Shown: positions 46,137-54,534, counted from the first letter of the stretch. The stretch: 64,000 bases of DNA from Ereboglobus luteus (GCF_003096195.1 NZ_CP023004.1:1468501-1532500), one strand, 5' to 3'. Numbers and translations: made by a program. Notes: generated from the sequence alone by a model not told the origin.

Positions 46137-46420
46137 AGGGTTTCAAAGGCGTCTTTTTTCCAAGCTCCGCCTCTCCCTGCCGCACCTGTCACGGAGAGGC
46201 AAAATGCTTAAAAAACGCGACAACGACCGGGAGTGCAGACATATGTTTTGCCACTCCCGAGGTTGCGCTTGTCAATGACTGCGGACGGGGCAATCTCTCA
46301 GTGCATGGCCTCTGCCGCCGTCAAAACCCCGCCCGCTGCGCGCCGCGCAAAACCGCGACGCGTGGAAAGTTTGTTGTTTTCCGAAGGGAAGGGCAAAAAA
46401 TCCTCAAAGTTGCATGCGGG
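46137..46420. repeat. Spacer with a copy of the CCGCCGTCAAA repeat
   Basis: No gene is supported. Near 46310-46360 is a second copy of the element seen at 44780-44835 (CCGCCGTCAAAACCCC, CCGCGCAAAA). An eight-base dyad GCCTCTCC/GGAGAGGC lies at about 46168-46199, after fda, without a T tail. Confidence 0.5.
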
Positions 46421-46433
46421 AAGAATGGATATA

Positions 46434-46616
46434 ATGACAAAACACAACCTGCCCACTTCAATGACCCTTGCCGGCAAGCACTCCAGAAAACCACGCGACG
46501 TTTATTATACGGCGGAGGGCGGCAAGGAAATCGCGAGGGTGGTCGCCGCCGCAATAGCCGAGGCGCTGCGGGATCTGCCATCGAAAACACGCAAGCAAAC
46601 TCCAAACGAACCATGA
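46434..46616 (+). CDS. Possible small protein coupled to sulfatase
   Basis: A 60-residue frame (TKHNLPTSMTLAGKHSRKPR, DVYYTAEGGKEIARVVAAAI) ending in an ATGA overlap with the sulfatase start. A GGGAAG stretch lies about 10 nt upstream of the ATG. No family is recognised, and it is partly inside repeat-like sequence. The overlap and spacing are the only support. Confidence 0.35.
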   Translation: MTKHNLPTSMTLAGKHSRKPRDVYYTAEGGKEIARVVAAAIAEALRDLPSKTRKQTPNEP

Positions 46617-48265
46617 AAACACACGGGCAAAACATGCATGCGAACGTAAAATTGAAAAAATCCGCCCTTTGGGCCTCGGCGGCGTTCTTGACTACCCTGC
46701 CCACGCCGGGCATCGCGAGCACGCCCCGGCAGCAGCCCAACATACTTTGCATTGTATGCGAGGACATCGGCCCGTATCTGGGTTGCTATGGGGATACCGT
46801 TGCAGTCACGCCAAATCTCGACAGATTCGCAACGCAGGCGCGGCGTTATACGCGCATGTTTTCCTCGGTTGGGGTGAGCGCCCCTTCAAGGGCGTCGCTG
46901 ATAACCGGACTTTATCCCACCTCATTCGGCGCAAACAATATGAGGACCTCGTCGGCCAGCCCGGATAACGACGCTCGCGTGAAACCTTACGAAGCCGTCC
47001 CGGTCGCCGGGGTTAAATGCTACACGGAGTTTCTCCGCGCCGCCGGATATTATTGCACAAATAACAGCAAAACCGATTACCAGTTCAACGCCCCCATAAC
47101 TGCCTGGGACCAAAGCAGCGGCAAAGCTCACTGGAAAAACCGTCCCGAAGGAATGCCGTTTTTCGCAATATTCAACATCGCAGTCACCCATGAGTCGCAG
47201 ATATGGAAGCGGGCAAAGGAGCCGCTTGTGGTCAATCCGGACGACATCACCCCGCCACCCTATCATCCCAACAATAAAATATCTCGCCGCGATTGGGCCG
47301 TTGTTTACGGCAATATCGCCGCGATGGACCGCATGGTCCAAAAATATATAGACGAAGTCCGGGAAGCGGGTCTTCTCGATAACACTATTATCATCTGGTA
47401 TTCCGATCACGGCGGGCCGATGCCGCGTCAAAAGCGCGCGTTGCGCGACAGCGGCACGCTGGCCCCGTTCATGATAAGGTTCCCCGACGGGCGTTTTGCC
47501 GGGACTGTTGACAATGATCTTCGCGCATTCGTGGACATTCCGGCCACCATCCTGTCGCTCGCTGGCATCAAGCCGCCCGAGTATATGCACGGGAAGGCCT
47601 TTTTGGGCAAATACAAGGAGGCGGCGCGCGATTATATTTACGGAGCCCGGGACCGTTTTGATGCGAAAACGGACTGCCAGACCGCCGTTCGAGACCGCCG
47701 CTTCAGACTGCTGCATAATTATATGCCGGAACAGTCCGAATTTCTCGACATCAATTATCATCGCAATATTCCCACCCTGCGAAACATGATGGAATTATAC
47801 AACGAAGGAAAATTGGAAAAACTCCCTTCGCTGTGGTTCACGAAGCCGCGCCCAACCGAGGAATTCTACGACATTGAGCAGGATCCGCACGAGATGAATA
47901 ATGTCATAGACGATCCCCGGTATGCGAAAGACGTCGCACGGCTGCGTAAAAAACTGGCGGAAATGGATGCCGCGTATAATCCTTTCGCGGGCAAGCCGGA
48001 ATCAGCACTCCGTGAACACCTCTGGCCCGGCGGCGAGCAACCCAGGGTTGCCGACCCAGTTTTTACCCGCGCGAAACGCAAGCTCACCATAGAGTGCCCC
48101 ACGCCGGGGGCATCCATCGCCTACCAAATAAATGGCGAGGGACTGGCGAGGGGGCATTGGAAACTTTACACTGGACCCTTGACGATAAAAAACGGTGACA
48201 AAGTGACGGCAGTATGCACCCGCATAGGGTATAAACCCACGGGGGAGATTGCGTATAACTATTAA
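46613..48265 (+). CDS. Sulfatase, Ser-type, with chitobiase-like C-terminal domain
   Basis: An exported 550-residue alkaline-phosphatase-fold sulfatase: signal peptide SALWASAAFLTTLPTPGIAS, then NILCIVCEDIGPYLGCYGD (metal-binding acid pair) and GVSAPSRASLITGLYPT. Ser89 takes the place of the Cys in the C/S-x-P-S-R motif and must be oxidised to formylglycine by an anaerobic radical-SAM enzyme. No such maturase is in the window. IIIWYSDHGGPMPRQKRAL carries further metal/active-site residues. The last 75 residues (TIECPTPGASIAYQINGEGL) resemble the beta-hexosaminidase/chitobiase C-terminal sandwich. A sulfated polysaccharide substrate is likely. It is separate from the pectin cluster. Confidence 0.93.
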   Translation: MKTHGQNMHANVKLKKSALWASAAFLTTLPTPGIASTPRQQPNILCIVCEDIGPYLGCYGDTVAVTPNLDRFATQARRYTRMFSSVGVSAPSRASLITGLYPTSFGANNMRTSSASPDNDARVKPYEAVPVAGVKCYTEFLRAAGYYCTNNSKTDYQFNAPITAWDQSSGKAHWKNRPEGMPFFAIFNIAVTHESQIWKRAKEPLVVNPDDITPPPYHPNNKISRRDWAVVYGNIAAMDRMVQKYIDEVREAGLLDNTIIIWYSDHGGPMPRQKRALRDSGTLAPFMIRFPDGRFAGTVDNDLRAFVDIPATILSLAGIKPPEYMHGKAFLGKYKEAARDYIYGARDRFDAKTDCQTAVRDRRFRLLHNYMPEQSEFLDINYHRNIPTLRNMMELYNEGKLEKLPSLWFTKPRPTEEFYDIEQDPHEMNNVIDDPRYAKDVARLRKKLAEMDAAYNPFAGKPESALREHLWPGGEQPRVADPVFTRAKRKLTIECPTPGASIAYQINGEGLARGHWKLYTGPLTIKNGDKVTAVCTRIGYKPTGEIAYNY

Positions 48266-48430
48266 CACGAGTTCATCAGTTGGGCCATGCCGTGAATAAA
48301 TTGCCCTCAATCGGTGGGACTGTCTCGGCGATTACCAATGTTTGAGCGACTTCATTCAAGCAGAGCGGAAATCGATACTGATATCTGGCAAAAATTTTTA
48401 TTTCCACCCACATCAACCCTCCGGACTCAA

Positions 48431-49093
48431 AACGGTCATGTGTTTCAGGGCCGTTACAAGGCGATATTGCTGGAGAATGCGACGGCATTGAGCCGCGTGG
48501 TTGATTTCATACACTTGAACCCAGTGCGCGCGGGTGCGGTGCCGCCCGGACTGGTGGAGCAATACCAGCGAAGCAGTTTGCCGGAGTTCATTAAAAAGAA
48601 AAAGGCCCGCGGGATTGACCGCCGCCGACTGGCTTGAGGCGAGGGGCGGATGGTCCGACGACGCCAAGGGCATGAAAAATACCTGCAATATCTGAAGGAT
48701 ATAGGAAACGATGAGCAGGCGCAGAAGCAAATGGGGTTGGTGAAACTTTCACGGGGCTGGGCATTGGGCACGCATGGTTGGAAACAAGCGCTGGCCCGCG
48801 AATATGCGCATAAAACCTATGCGGAAGGCATGAACAAAGAAGAGGCGGGGGAAATACAGGAATTGCATTGGGAGGGGCAATTGGAAGCGGCACTGAAAGC
48901 GGCGGGACGGAAGCCCGGCGACCTGAAAACCACACCGAGGCTGCGGGGGTGAAAAATGAAGATCGCGGCGCAACTGAGAAAAGAGGGCGGGGCGCCGGTT
49001 GGATGGATCGCTGAAGAATTGCACCTTGGCACAGCGGGCACAGTGCGCAACTATCTTGCCAAGCACAGAGTCTCCAAAAAAACACGCGCATGA
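48431..49093 (+). pseudogene. REP-associated (Y1/RAYT-type) transposase remnant
   Basis: NGHVFQGRYKAILLENATAL and VVDFIHLNPVRAGAVP are unmistakable TnpA_REP signatures, but the N-terminal HxH part (YHVxxRG region) is absent. After KARG the frame jumps: LTAADWLEARGGWSDDAKGM runs in a second frame, then KYLQYLKDIGNDEQAQKQMG in a third, ending at 48952. A tail, KIAAQLRKEGGAPVGWIAEE, continues to a TGA at 49093. With at least two frame changes and no N-terminus it is not functional. RAYTs mobilise short palindromic repeats, which abound nearby. Confidence 0.85.
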
Positions 49094-49464
49094 CAATTAA
49101 CAACACGGCAACCATTTCGCTGCGAGCGATTGCAGTTTTATTGTGCATTGCGATATCGTTTGTCTCTGGATGCGGAGGAAGCCCGGACGAGGAACAGCGA
49201 GCCGGGACGGCGGCTTCACAGGCGACATTGAGGAACCTGAAAAGAGAGCTCCAGAATACCAGAGACATGCTGAATGCCTACGACCAGGGGTTGAAAAAAC
49301 TCAGGGCCAACGCACCTTACTGCGGAGGCCGGCAAATGACGGCGGAGTATGCGCCGGAAACGCTCGAAAAAATCGAATCGCTAAAGTCGAAGGCAAAAGA
49401 CTTGGAGCTTCAAATACAGGCCATCGAGGCATCGCCACTCGAACAGGATCAGGGGCAACTGTAG
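49090..49464 (+). CDS. Small predicted lipoprotein
   Basis: A 124-residue protein with a lipoprotein signal: hydrophobic AIAVLLCIAISF then lipobox VSGC followed by GG. The mature part is helical and charged, with a coiled-coil-like stretch (LRNLKRELQNTRDMLNAYDQ and EKIESLKSKAKDLELQIQAI) flanking a CGGRQ bend. It has no family I recognise. The start overlaps the end of the RAYT remnant, so it may be a passenger of that region. It is followed by a 175-bp spacer containing another AAAAAGGGTCAGAT word (about 49550). Confidence 0.65.
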   Translation: MTINNTATISLRAIAVLLCIAISFVSGCGGSPDEEQRAGTAASQATLRNLKRELQNTRDMLNAYDQGLKKLRANAPYCGGRQMTAEYAPETLEKIESLKSKAKDLELQIQAIEASPLEQDQGQL

Positions 49465-49610
49465 GATGATTATAAGTCAAACTGGGATGGATTTTTCCAA
49501 GCCGGAGTTTTTGATTTATTCCGTCGCTTTTTGAGGCCGAAAAGGGCCGAAAAAGGGTCAGATGCACGCAAAAATCCGAGACGTGTGTTGTTGATTCTCT
49601 CATGTCTTTT

Positions 49611-49670
49611 TTGAATTCCGTGAGAAATGACTAAAAATATATGTCTTGCTATTTCGCAAAACGGCGAAAT
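49611..49670 (+). promoter_or_regulatory. ArsR-type operator and candidate promoter
   Basis: A perfect 7-bp inverted repeat ATTTCGC-aaaacg-GCGAAAT spans 49651-49670, just before the arsR start, as for autoregulated ArsR repressors. A possible promoter precedes it (TTGAAT at 49611-49616, AAATAT at about 49635), placing the operator near +4 to +23. This would also exclude the 49641 start. Confidence 0.6.
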
Positions 49671-49679
49671 GGTCGCGGC

Positions 49680-50054
49680 ATGCTTTTAACCAAATCAGCG
49701 CGTTCCAAAAGGGCCCGTTCACCCTCTTTCGAGCATGAGGCGGCGGTTTTTAAGGCGCTCGGACATCCCGCGCGCCTGCAAATTGTCGCCAGGCTCGCCG
49801 GGGGCGAGCAGTGCGTTTGCGACCTCGTTGATCTCACCGGACTCGGCTGGTCAACCGTCTCGCGCCACCTCTCCGTGCTTCGGGACACCGGGGTCATCGA
49901 GGCCGAAAAACGCGGCATGCAGGTATTCTACCGCCTCCGGCTTCCGTGTGTCGCACGCTTCATCTCGTGCCTGCAATCGGCATCCGACGGGCAGGATGTG
50001 CGCTTCACTGTCAAAGCCGGGGTCGGCGCCAAAACAGCCTGCTGCGCAAGCTGA
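49680..50054 (+). CDS. arsR: ArsR/SmtB-family metalloid-responsive repressor
   Basis: A 124-residue winged-helix repressor that leaves DNA on binding a metalloid. AAVFKALGHPARLQIVARLA is the family opening; GGEQCVCDLVDLTG contains the C-x-C-D-L metal box of arsenic sensors (ELCVCDL type), and LGWSTVSRHLSVLRDTGVIE is the recognition helix. Extra Cys at the C-terminus (KTACCAS) may complete the site. Start at 49680 is preferred because the ATG at 49641 lies upstream of the operator. It heads the permease/thioredoxin/CcdA cluster. An arsC remnant at the far end of the cluster supports arsenic as the inducer. Confidence 0.9.
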   Translation: MLLTKSARSKRARSPSFEHEAAVFKALGHPARLQIVARLAGGEQCVCDLVDLTGLGWSTVSRHLSVLRDTGVIEAEKRGMQVFYRLRLPCVARFISCLQSASDGQDVRFTVKAGVGAKTACCAS

Positions 50055-50095
50055 TTTTTTCCCGCCTAAATAACAACGCGCAAAACCGTCGCCGA

Positions 50096-50113
50096 TTATT
50101 TCGCAATTTTACG
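50096..50113 (+). promoter_or_regulatory. Second ArsR-like half dyad before the permease
   Basis: ATTTCGCAATTTTACGAA resembles the arsR operator (ATTTCGC arm conserved; second arm CGAA only). It lies 46-63 bp before the permease's first possible ATG at 50159, so the repressor may also bind here. Confidence 0.35.
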
Positions 50114-50193
50114 AACTACCCGTCGTCCTCCATCTGCCCCGCCATCCGCATTCGCACAATGAACAAACTCAAGGAAACAAAACATTTCTCCTG

Positions 50194-51462
50194 ATGGCGG
50201 GCGTTTTTGCCGCGTTCTATTTCCTGCCGTCCGGCTGGCCGCGTTTTGACTCGGCGATTCGAGAGGCGCTCGAACTCGCCAAATGGTATGCGCGCGATCA
50301 CGTCATCCTGTGCCTGCTGCCGGCGTTCTGGATTGCGGGCGCGATCGGCGCGTTTGTCTCGCAGCAATCCGTCATGCGTTACCTCGGCCCGAAGGCCCCG
50401 AAGGCGCTCAGTTATGGCGTGGCGTCCGTTTCCGGCACCATTCTTGCGGTGTGCTCGTGCACGGTGCTGCCGCTGTTTTCCGGCATCTACCGCATGGGCG
50501 CGGGACTCGGGCCGGCGTCGGCGTTCCTCTACTCGGGCCCCGCGATCAACGCCCTCGCGATTATCATGACCGCAAAGGTGCTCGGCTTTCAAATCGGCAT
50601 CGCGCGCGCAGTGGGTGCGGTGGTGTTTTCCATCGTCATCGGCATTTTAATGCACCTGCTTTTTCGAAAAGAGGAGCAGGCCAAGGCCGCCAAAATCGCC
50701 GCGCTACCCGAGGTGCCGGCGACGCGTCCGCTTTGGAAAACCGCCGCGTTTTTCGCAACGATGGTCGGCATTCTTGTGTTCGCCAACTGGTCGCGCCCGC
50801 CCGGGGGTGAAAGCGGTTTTTTTGCCGTCGTCTTTTCCATAAAATGGCCGCTCACCGCGCTGCTCGCCGCCGTGCTCGGCGTGATGCTCTGGCGCTGGTT
50901 CAAGCTCTCCGGGGCCAAGCTCGCCGTGACTGGAATCGTCACCGCGGCGTCGGCGCTGCTGCTGCCCGCGCATCCCGAGGCGTGCGTGCTCGCCGCCATC
51001 GCCGGACTCGTCTGGGCGACCGCGGGGCGCGACGGCGAGGCGGGCGAGTGGTTCGACCAGTCGTGGACGTTTGCGAAGCAGATTTTTCCGCTCCTTATCG
51101 GCGGCGTGCTCGTCGCCGGATTGCTCCTCGGACGGCCCGGGCACGAGGGGCTGATTCCCTCGGAATGGATCACGCAATCGGTCGGGGGAAATTCGTTTTT
51201 CGCCAACGCGTTTGCCGGCATCGCGGGCGCGTTCATGTATTTCGCCACGCTCACGGAGGTGCCGATTTTGCAGGGTCTCATCGGCAACGGCATGGGCGAA
51301 GGCCCCGCGCTCACGCTGCTGCTCGCCGGCCCCGCGTTGAGCCTGCCAAGCATGATCGTCATCAACTCCGTGCTCGGCCTGAAAAAAACCGCCGCCTACA
51401 TCGGCCTCGTCATCGTGCTCTCGACACTCGCCGGCTGGGGCTACGGCGCGATCTTCGGCTGA
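50194..51462 (+). CDS. Permease of the DUF318/ArsP-like family
   Basis: A 422-residue, about 10-helix inner-membrane permease. VCSCTVLPLFSGIYRMGAGL followed by ASAFLYSGPAINALAIIM is the DUF318/ArsP signature with its CSC cysteines, repeated in pseudo-symmetry in the second half (TEVPILQGLIGNGMGEGPAL). ArsP members export trivalent organoarsenicals; others are of unknown substrate. The start is uncertain: an ATG at 50159 (NKLKETKHF) leads to TGA overlapping ATG 50194, but one extra base at the T3 run 50185-50187 would fuse it in frame as HFLLMAGVFAAFY, a more natural first helix. The 44-bp gap to the small thioredoxin suggests an operon. Confidence 0.85.
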   Translation: MAGVFAAFYFLPSGWPRFDSAIREALELAKWYARDHVILCLLPAFWIAGAIGAFVSQQSVMRYLGPKAPKALSYGVASVSGTILAVCSCTVLPLFSGIYRMGAGLGPASAFLYSGPAINALAIIMTAKVLGFQIGIARAVGAVVFSIVIGILMHLLFRKEEQAKAAKIAALPEVPATRPLWKTAAFFATMVGILVFANWSRPPGGESGFFAVVFSIKWPLTALLAAVLGVMLWRWFKLSGAKLAVTGIVTAASALLLPAHPEACVLAAIAGLVWATAGRDGEAGEWFDQSWTFAKQIFPLLIGGVLVAGLLLGRPGHEGLIPSEWITQSVGGNSFFANAFAGIAGAFMYFATLTEVPILQGLIGNGMGEGPALTLLLAGPALSLPSMIVINSVLGLKKTAAYIGLVIVLSTLAGWGYGAIFG

Positions 51463-51506
51463 TGAATTTATTTTCCACCACCACACAACCAACCAACACA
51501 CACATC

Positions 51507-51740
51507 ATGAAAAAAATCCAAATCCTCGGCATGGGATGCGCCAAGTGCAACAAGCTCGCGGAGGTTGCCGAAACCGCCGCCAAAAACCTTGGCCTCCAAT
51601 ACGAAATGACAAAAGTCAAGGACCTGAACGAAATCGCCGCGCTCGGCGTCATGTTCACGCCCGCGCTCGTCGTGGACGGCGTCGTGAAAGTTTCCGGCAA
51701 AGTCCCCTCAGACGAGGAGATGAAACAACTGCTCGCCTGA
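51507..51740 (+). CDS. Small redox-active disulfide protein (TM0996-like thioredoxin fold)
   Basis: A 77-residue cytoplasmic protein: KIQILGMGCAKCNKLAEVAE has a C-x-x-C redox site at the beginning of helix 1, and GVMFTPALVVDGVVKVSGKV has the cis-Pro loop of thioredoxin folds. These mini-thioredoxins occur next to DUF318 permeases and ArsR in many genomes. It likely handles thiol chemistry for the permease. It is 44 bp from the permease and 13 bp from the next thioredoxin. Confidence 0.9.
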   Translation: MKKIQILGMGCAKCNKLAEVAETAAKNLGLQYEMTKVKDLNEIAALGVMFTPALVVDGVVKVSGKVPSDEEMKQLLA

Positions 51741-51753
51741 TTTTTCGCGCATT

Positions 51754-52176
51754 ATGAAAAACCGCCTTCTCATCGCGCTCTGCGCCGCCGCGCTCGCGTT
51801 TGTTTTCACTCCGGCGTCGCGCGCCGACGACACCAGGCCCGGCGCGCCCAAACCCGCCTTGCCCAAGCTCGTCGATCTCGGCGCGGACAAATGCATTCCC
51901 TGCAAACAAATGAAGCCCATCCTCGATGAGTTCATGCGCGACTACGCCGACCAGTTTGAGACGGTGTTCATAGACGTTTGGAAAAAACCGGACGAGGGCC
52001 GGGCTCACAAAATCCGCCTGATTCCGACGCAGATTTTCTACGACGTCAGCGGCAAGGAACTCGCGCGCCATGAGGGATTCATTTCCAAAAAAGACATTTT
52101 GGCCAAATGGGCGGAACTGGGAATCACGGTGAGGGAACCGGCACCGAAGCCGGTGCCCGCGCCCGCGACGGAATGA
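51754..52176 (+). CDS. Periplasmic thioredoxin-like protein
   Basis: A 140-residue exported thioredoxin: signal peptide LLIALCAAALAFVFTPASRA, active site DKCIPCKQMKPILDEF, cis-Pro in IRLIPTQIFYDVSGKEL. C-terminal low-complexity EPAPKPVPAPATE. It would carry electrons outside the inner membrane, the probable source being the CcdA-like protein encoded 19 bp downstream. Same operon as the mini-thioredoxin. Confidence 0.92.
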   Translation: MKNRLLIALCAAALAFVFTPASRADDTRPGAPKPALPKLVDLGADKCIPCKQMKPILDEFMRDYADQFETVFIDVWKKPDEGRAHKIRLIPTQIFYDVSGKELARHEGFISKKDILAKWAELGITVREPAPKPVPAPATE

Positions 52177-52195
52177 TCCCGAACTGTCCGCGACA

Positions 52196-52894
52196 ATGGA
52201 CACCCTTTTCGAAACCCTGACCTCCGCGATGGGCGGCGCGCCGCTCGTCGCGCTCGCTGCCGCGTTTGCGTGGGGCGTGTTGAGCATCATCCTCAGCCCG
52301 TGCCACCTCGCGAGCATCCCGCTCATCGTCGGCTTCCTTCAGGGAGGCAAACGTGTTTCGGCCGGGCGCGCCGCCGGGCTGTCCACGCTGTTTGCGTTTG
52401 GCATACTCTGCTCCATCGCACTTATCGGAATCCTGACGGCCGCTGCCGGTCGCATGCTCGGCGATCTCGGCGTGTGGGGAAACTACATCGTCGCGGCCGT
52501 GTTTTTCATATTCGGACTGCACCTGCTCGGAGTCATCCCGCTGCCGGCCGCGTTGCAAGCCGCGCCCAACAATCCGCGACGCGGCCCGCTCGGCGCGTTT
52601 TTGTTCGGCTTCATATTCGGCGTCGCGCTCGGTCCGTGCACGTTTGGTTTCATGGCGCCGGTGCTCGGCGTCACGTTTGGCATGGCGGCGACGGCCCCGG
52701 TTTTTGCCTACGGCGTGCTGCTGCTTTTCGGGCTTGGCCACTGCGCCGTCATCGCGCTGGCGGGCACGTCGAGCGCGTGGGTGCAAAAACTCCTCTCGTG
52801 GCAAAACGACGCTCCCGGCGGACGCTGGCTGCGCCGCGCCTGCGGCGTCCTCGTGATTCTCGGCGGCGTCTATCTCATTCTGACGGCGCGATAA
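52196..52894 (+). CDS. CcdA/DsbD-type transmembrane electron carrier
   Basis: A 232-residue, six-helix membrane protein of the cytochrome c biogenesis (CcdA) family. The two conserved Cys are in [16 protein letters not shown] (helix 1) and [19 protein letters not shown] (helix 4). It passes electrons from cytoplasmic thioredoxin to periplasmic partners, here most likely the adjacent exported thioredoxin. The last 20 bp overlap the end of the antisense arsC remnant. It completes the arsR-permease-Trx-Trx-CcdA group. Confidence 0.92.
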   Translation: MDTLFETLTSAMGGAPLVALAAAFAWGVLSIILSPCHLASIPLIVGFLQGGKRVSAGRAAGLSTLFAFGILCSIALIGILTAAAGRMLGDLGVWGNYIVAAVFFIFGLHLLGVIPLPAALQAAPNNPRRGPLGAFLFGFIFGVALGPCTFGFMAPVLGVTFGMAATAPVFAYGVLLLFGLGHCAVIALAGTSSAWVQKLLSWQNDAPGGRWLRRACGVLVILGGVYLILTAR

Positions 52895-53030
52895 ACCGCC
52901 CCTCCCTCAACCCAGCCGCATACGCGGTGAATACGAGCTTGATCTCATCGCGCACGCGCCGGAACTCGGCGAGGATTTCATCCTCTGTGTCGACCGTGTG
53001 CGCCGGGTCGTCGAAGCCCCAATGATGGTT
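52875..53030 (-). pseudogene. arsC: Truncated arsenate reductase (ArsC, low-Mr phosphatase type) 3' end
   Basis: The minus strand from about 53030 to a TGA at 52875 reads [20 protein letters not shown] then [20 protein letters not shown], the C-terminal region of thioredoxin-coupled ArsC (HWGxxDP and FRRVRDEI). The catalytic CxxNSCRS N-terminus is absent: upstream of 53030 the sequence turns into the AAAAAAGGGGCAGG repeat. So the gene was cut by a repeat insertion or a deletion. Confidence 0.85.
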
Positions 53031-53283
53031 GAAAAAAGGGGCAGGTTATATTTTGTCGTTTTTGGTGGCTTGAGAACGCCAATCTGATGGTGATGCCGAA
53101 TGTCACACACATTGAGAATCCGACATCTTTCCGGCGTCCGAATTCGAAAAAAATAACCGTCGCGGTTCGCTTTTTGCTCTTTCGCGCATTGGTGCGATGT
53201 GGTTTTTTGTGCCCTTTCATTCCTTATCTCACGTTTTTCATTCCGCACTCCGCATTCCGAGTTCCGCATTCCATCCCGTCCGC
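53031..53283. repeat. Dispersed repeats between arsC remnant and rodA
   Basis: From 53033 to about 53130 is a diverged copy of the element at 44861-44950 (CAGGT, TTTTGT, GGCTTGAGAA, TGCCGAA, CACACATTGAGAATCC). From 53238 to 53272 are ATTCCGCA/TTCCGA-type words like those before pyrH. No protein in between is credible, although the translated repeat reads GFSMCVTFGITIRLAFSS against GFSMCVAFGNAPKTPFSS at the other copy. Confidence 0.6.
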
Positions 53284-54534
53284 ATGGTAGCCAAGACACG
53301 CATTTCGTTGCTCGACTGGTTCAGCGCCTTCAAGATCAAGACGCAGGCGCGGTTCGACGTGTTCACGCCCGCGGCGATGCTGGTGCTTGGCGTGGCGGGG
53401 GTGATGTTTATTTACAGCGCGCAGCTCGAGCGGCACGGCACGGCGTGGAAGGCGCAGTGCATTTTTTGGGTTCTGGGCATCGCCGTCTATGTGGTGGTGT
53501 CGCTCATCGATTACCGAATCTGGCTCAGTTATGTGCACTGGATTTACATCGCCGCGCTTGTGCCGTTGGTGCTGGTGCTCGTGCCCGGCATCGGCGATTC
53601 GCAGTTTGGGGCGCAGCGCTGGATTAATTTTGGCTTTTTTAAATTCCAGCCTTCCGAGACGGCCAAAATTGCCGTTCTCCTTATGTCGGCGGGCATTCTC
53701 GCGCGTTCGAAAATAGGCAATGTGTTCGATTCGCTCGGAGTGCTTGGCAAATTGGCACTTGCGGCGGGCGTGCCCATCTTCTTGATCTTTCTGCAGCCTG
53801 ATATCAAATCGGCCATTGTCCTTCCTCCCGTGATTTTCGCCATGCTTTACGTCTCCCGCCTTTCGCTCCGCTTTTTCGCGGTGGTGCTGGGCGCGTTTGT
53901 GCTTCTTGTGGGCGTGGTCGCATGGGACACCGCATGTTATGTGAATTTCATGCAGGAAAACGGCTACTCGTATCAAAACAGCGAACAGCGCGATCTTTAC
54001 AACAAGCGCTCTCCGTTGCCTTTCCGCGGGTATCAGCGCAACCGCATCCTTGCCTTCGCCGCGCCCAACATCATCGACCAGGCGGGCACCGGCGATTCTT
54101 ACAACCTCAACCAATCTCTCATCTCAATCGGCACGGGCGGGCTCACCGGCAAGGGCTGGCGCCAAGGCACGCAGGCCAAGCTCGGTTACCTGCCCACCGC
54201 CGTTTCGCATAACGATTTTATTGTCTCGGTCATCGCCGAGGAAACAGGATTTTTGGGAAGTCTTACGGTTATTAGTCTGTTCGGATTGATCCTGTTCAAC
54301 AGCATACGCATCGCGGGTCTCGCAAGGGACCGCTTCGGAACCCTGATCGCCATCGGCGTGACGATGTTCTTCACGGTGCATGTGTTTGTGAACATTGCCA
54401 TGTCCATCGGACTGGTGCCCATCACGGGCATACCGCTTCCCTTCATTAGCTACGGAGGCTCCTTTTTGCTTTGTTGCTGCTTGCTGCAAGGACTGGTCCA
54501 GAGCGTCTATCGTTTTAGGAGGGATTTTTCATGA
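53284..54534 (+). CDS. rodA: Rod-shape peptidoglycan glycosyltransferase RodA
   Basis: A 416-residue SEDS-family glycosyltransferase polymerising peptidoglycan during elongation. It has about 10 membrane helices: RFDVFTPAAMLVLGVAGVMF, then GDSQFGAQRWINFGFFKFQP SETAK in the SEDS loop, FLQPDIKSAIVLPPVIFAML with the catalytic Asp region, and IPLPFISYGGSFLLCCCLLQ at the end. AVSHNDFIVSVIAEETGFLG is typical of SEDS proteins. Start at 53284 (MVAKTRISLLDWF) follows the repeat; upstream in-frame codons are repeat-derived. It precedes an RNase E/G gene, an arrangement also seen after mreBCD in other bacteria. Confidence 0.94.
   Translation: MVAKTRISLLDWFSAFKIKTQARFDVFTPAAMLVLGVAGVMFIYSAQLERHGTAWKAQCIFWVLGIAVYVVVSLIDYRIWLSYVHWIYIAALVPLVLVLVPGIGDSQFGAQRWINFGFFKFQPSETAKIAVLLMSAGILARSKIGNVFDSLGVLGKLALAAGVPIFLIFLQPDIKSAIVLPPVIFAMLYVSRLSLRFFAVVLGAFVLLVGVVAWDTACYVNFMQENGYSYQNSEQRDLYNKRSPLPFRGYQRNRILAFAAPNIIDQAGTGDSYNLNQSLISIGTGGLTGKGWRQGTQAKLGYLPTAVSHNDFIVSVIAEETGFLGSLTVISLFGLILFNSIRIAGLARDRFGTLIAIGVTMFFTVHVFVNIAMSIGLVPITGIPLPFISYGGSFLLCCCLLQGLVQSVYRFRRDFS

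Noticed and set aside
49641-49679. Upstream arsR start
   Set aside because: It would place the perfect operator dyad inside the coding region and close to the likely transcription start; the 49680 start is more natural.
52907-53299. 130-codon minus-strand frame overlapping the arsC remnant
   Set aside because: A different frame from the recognisable ArsC sequence; its residues derive from repeats and shadow coding.
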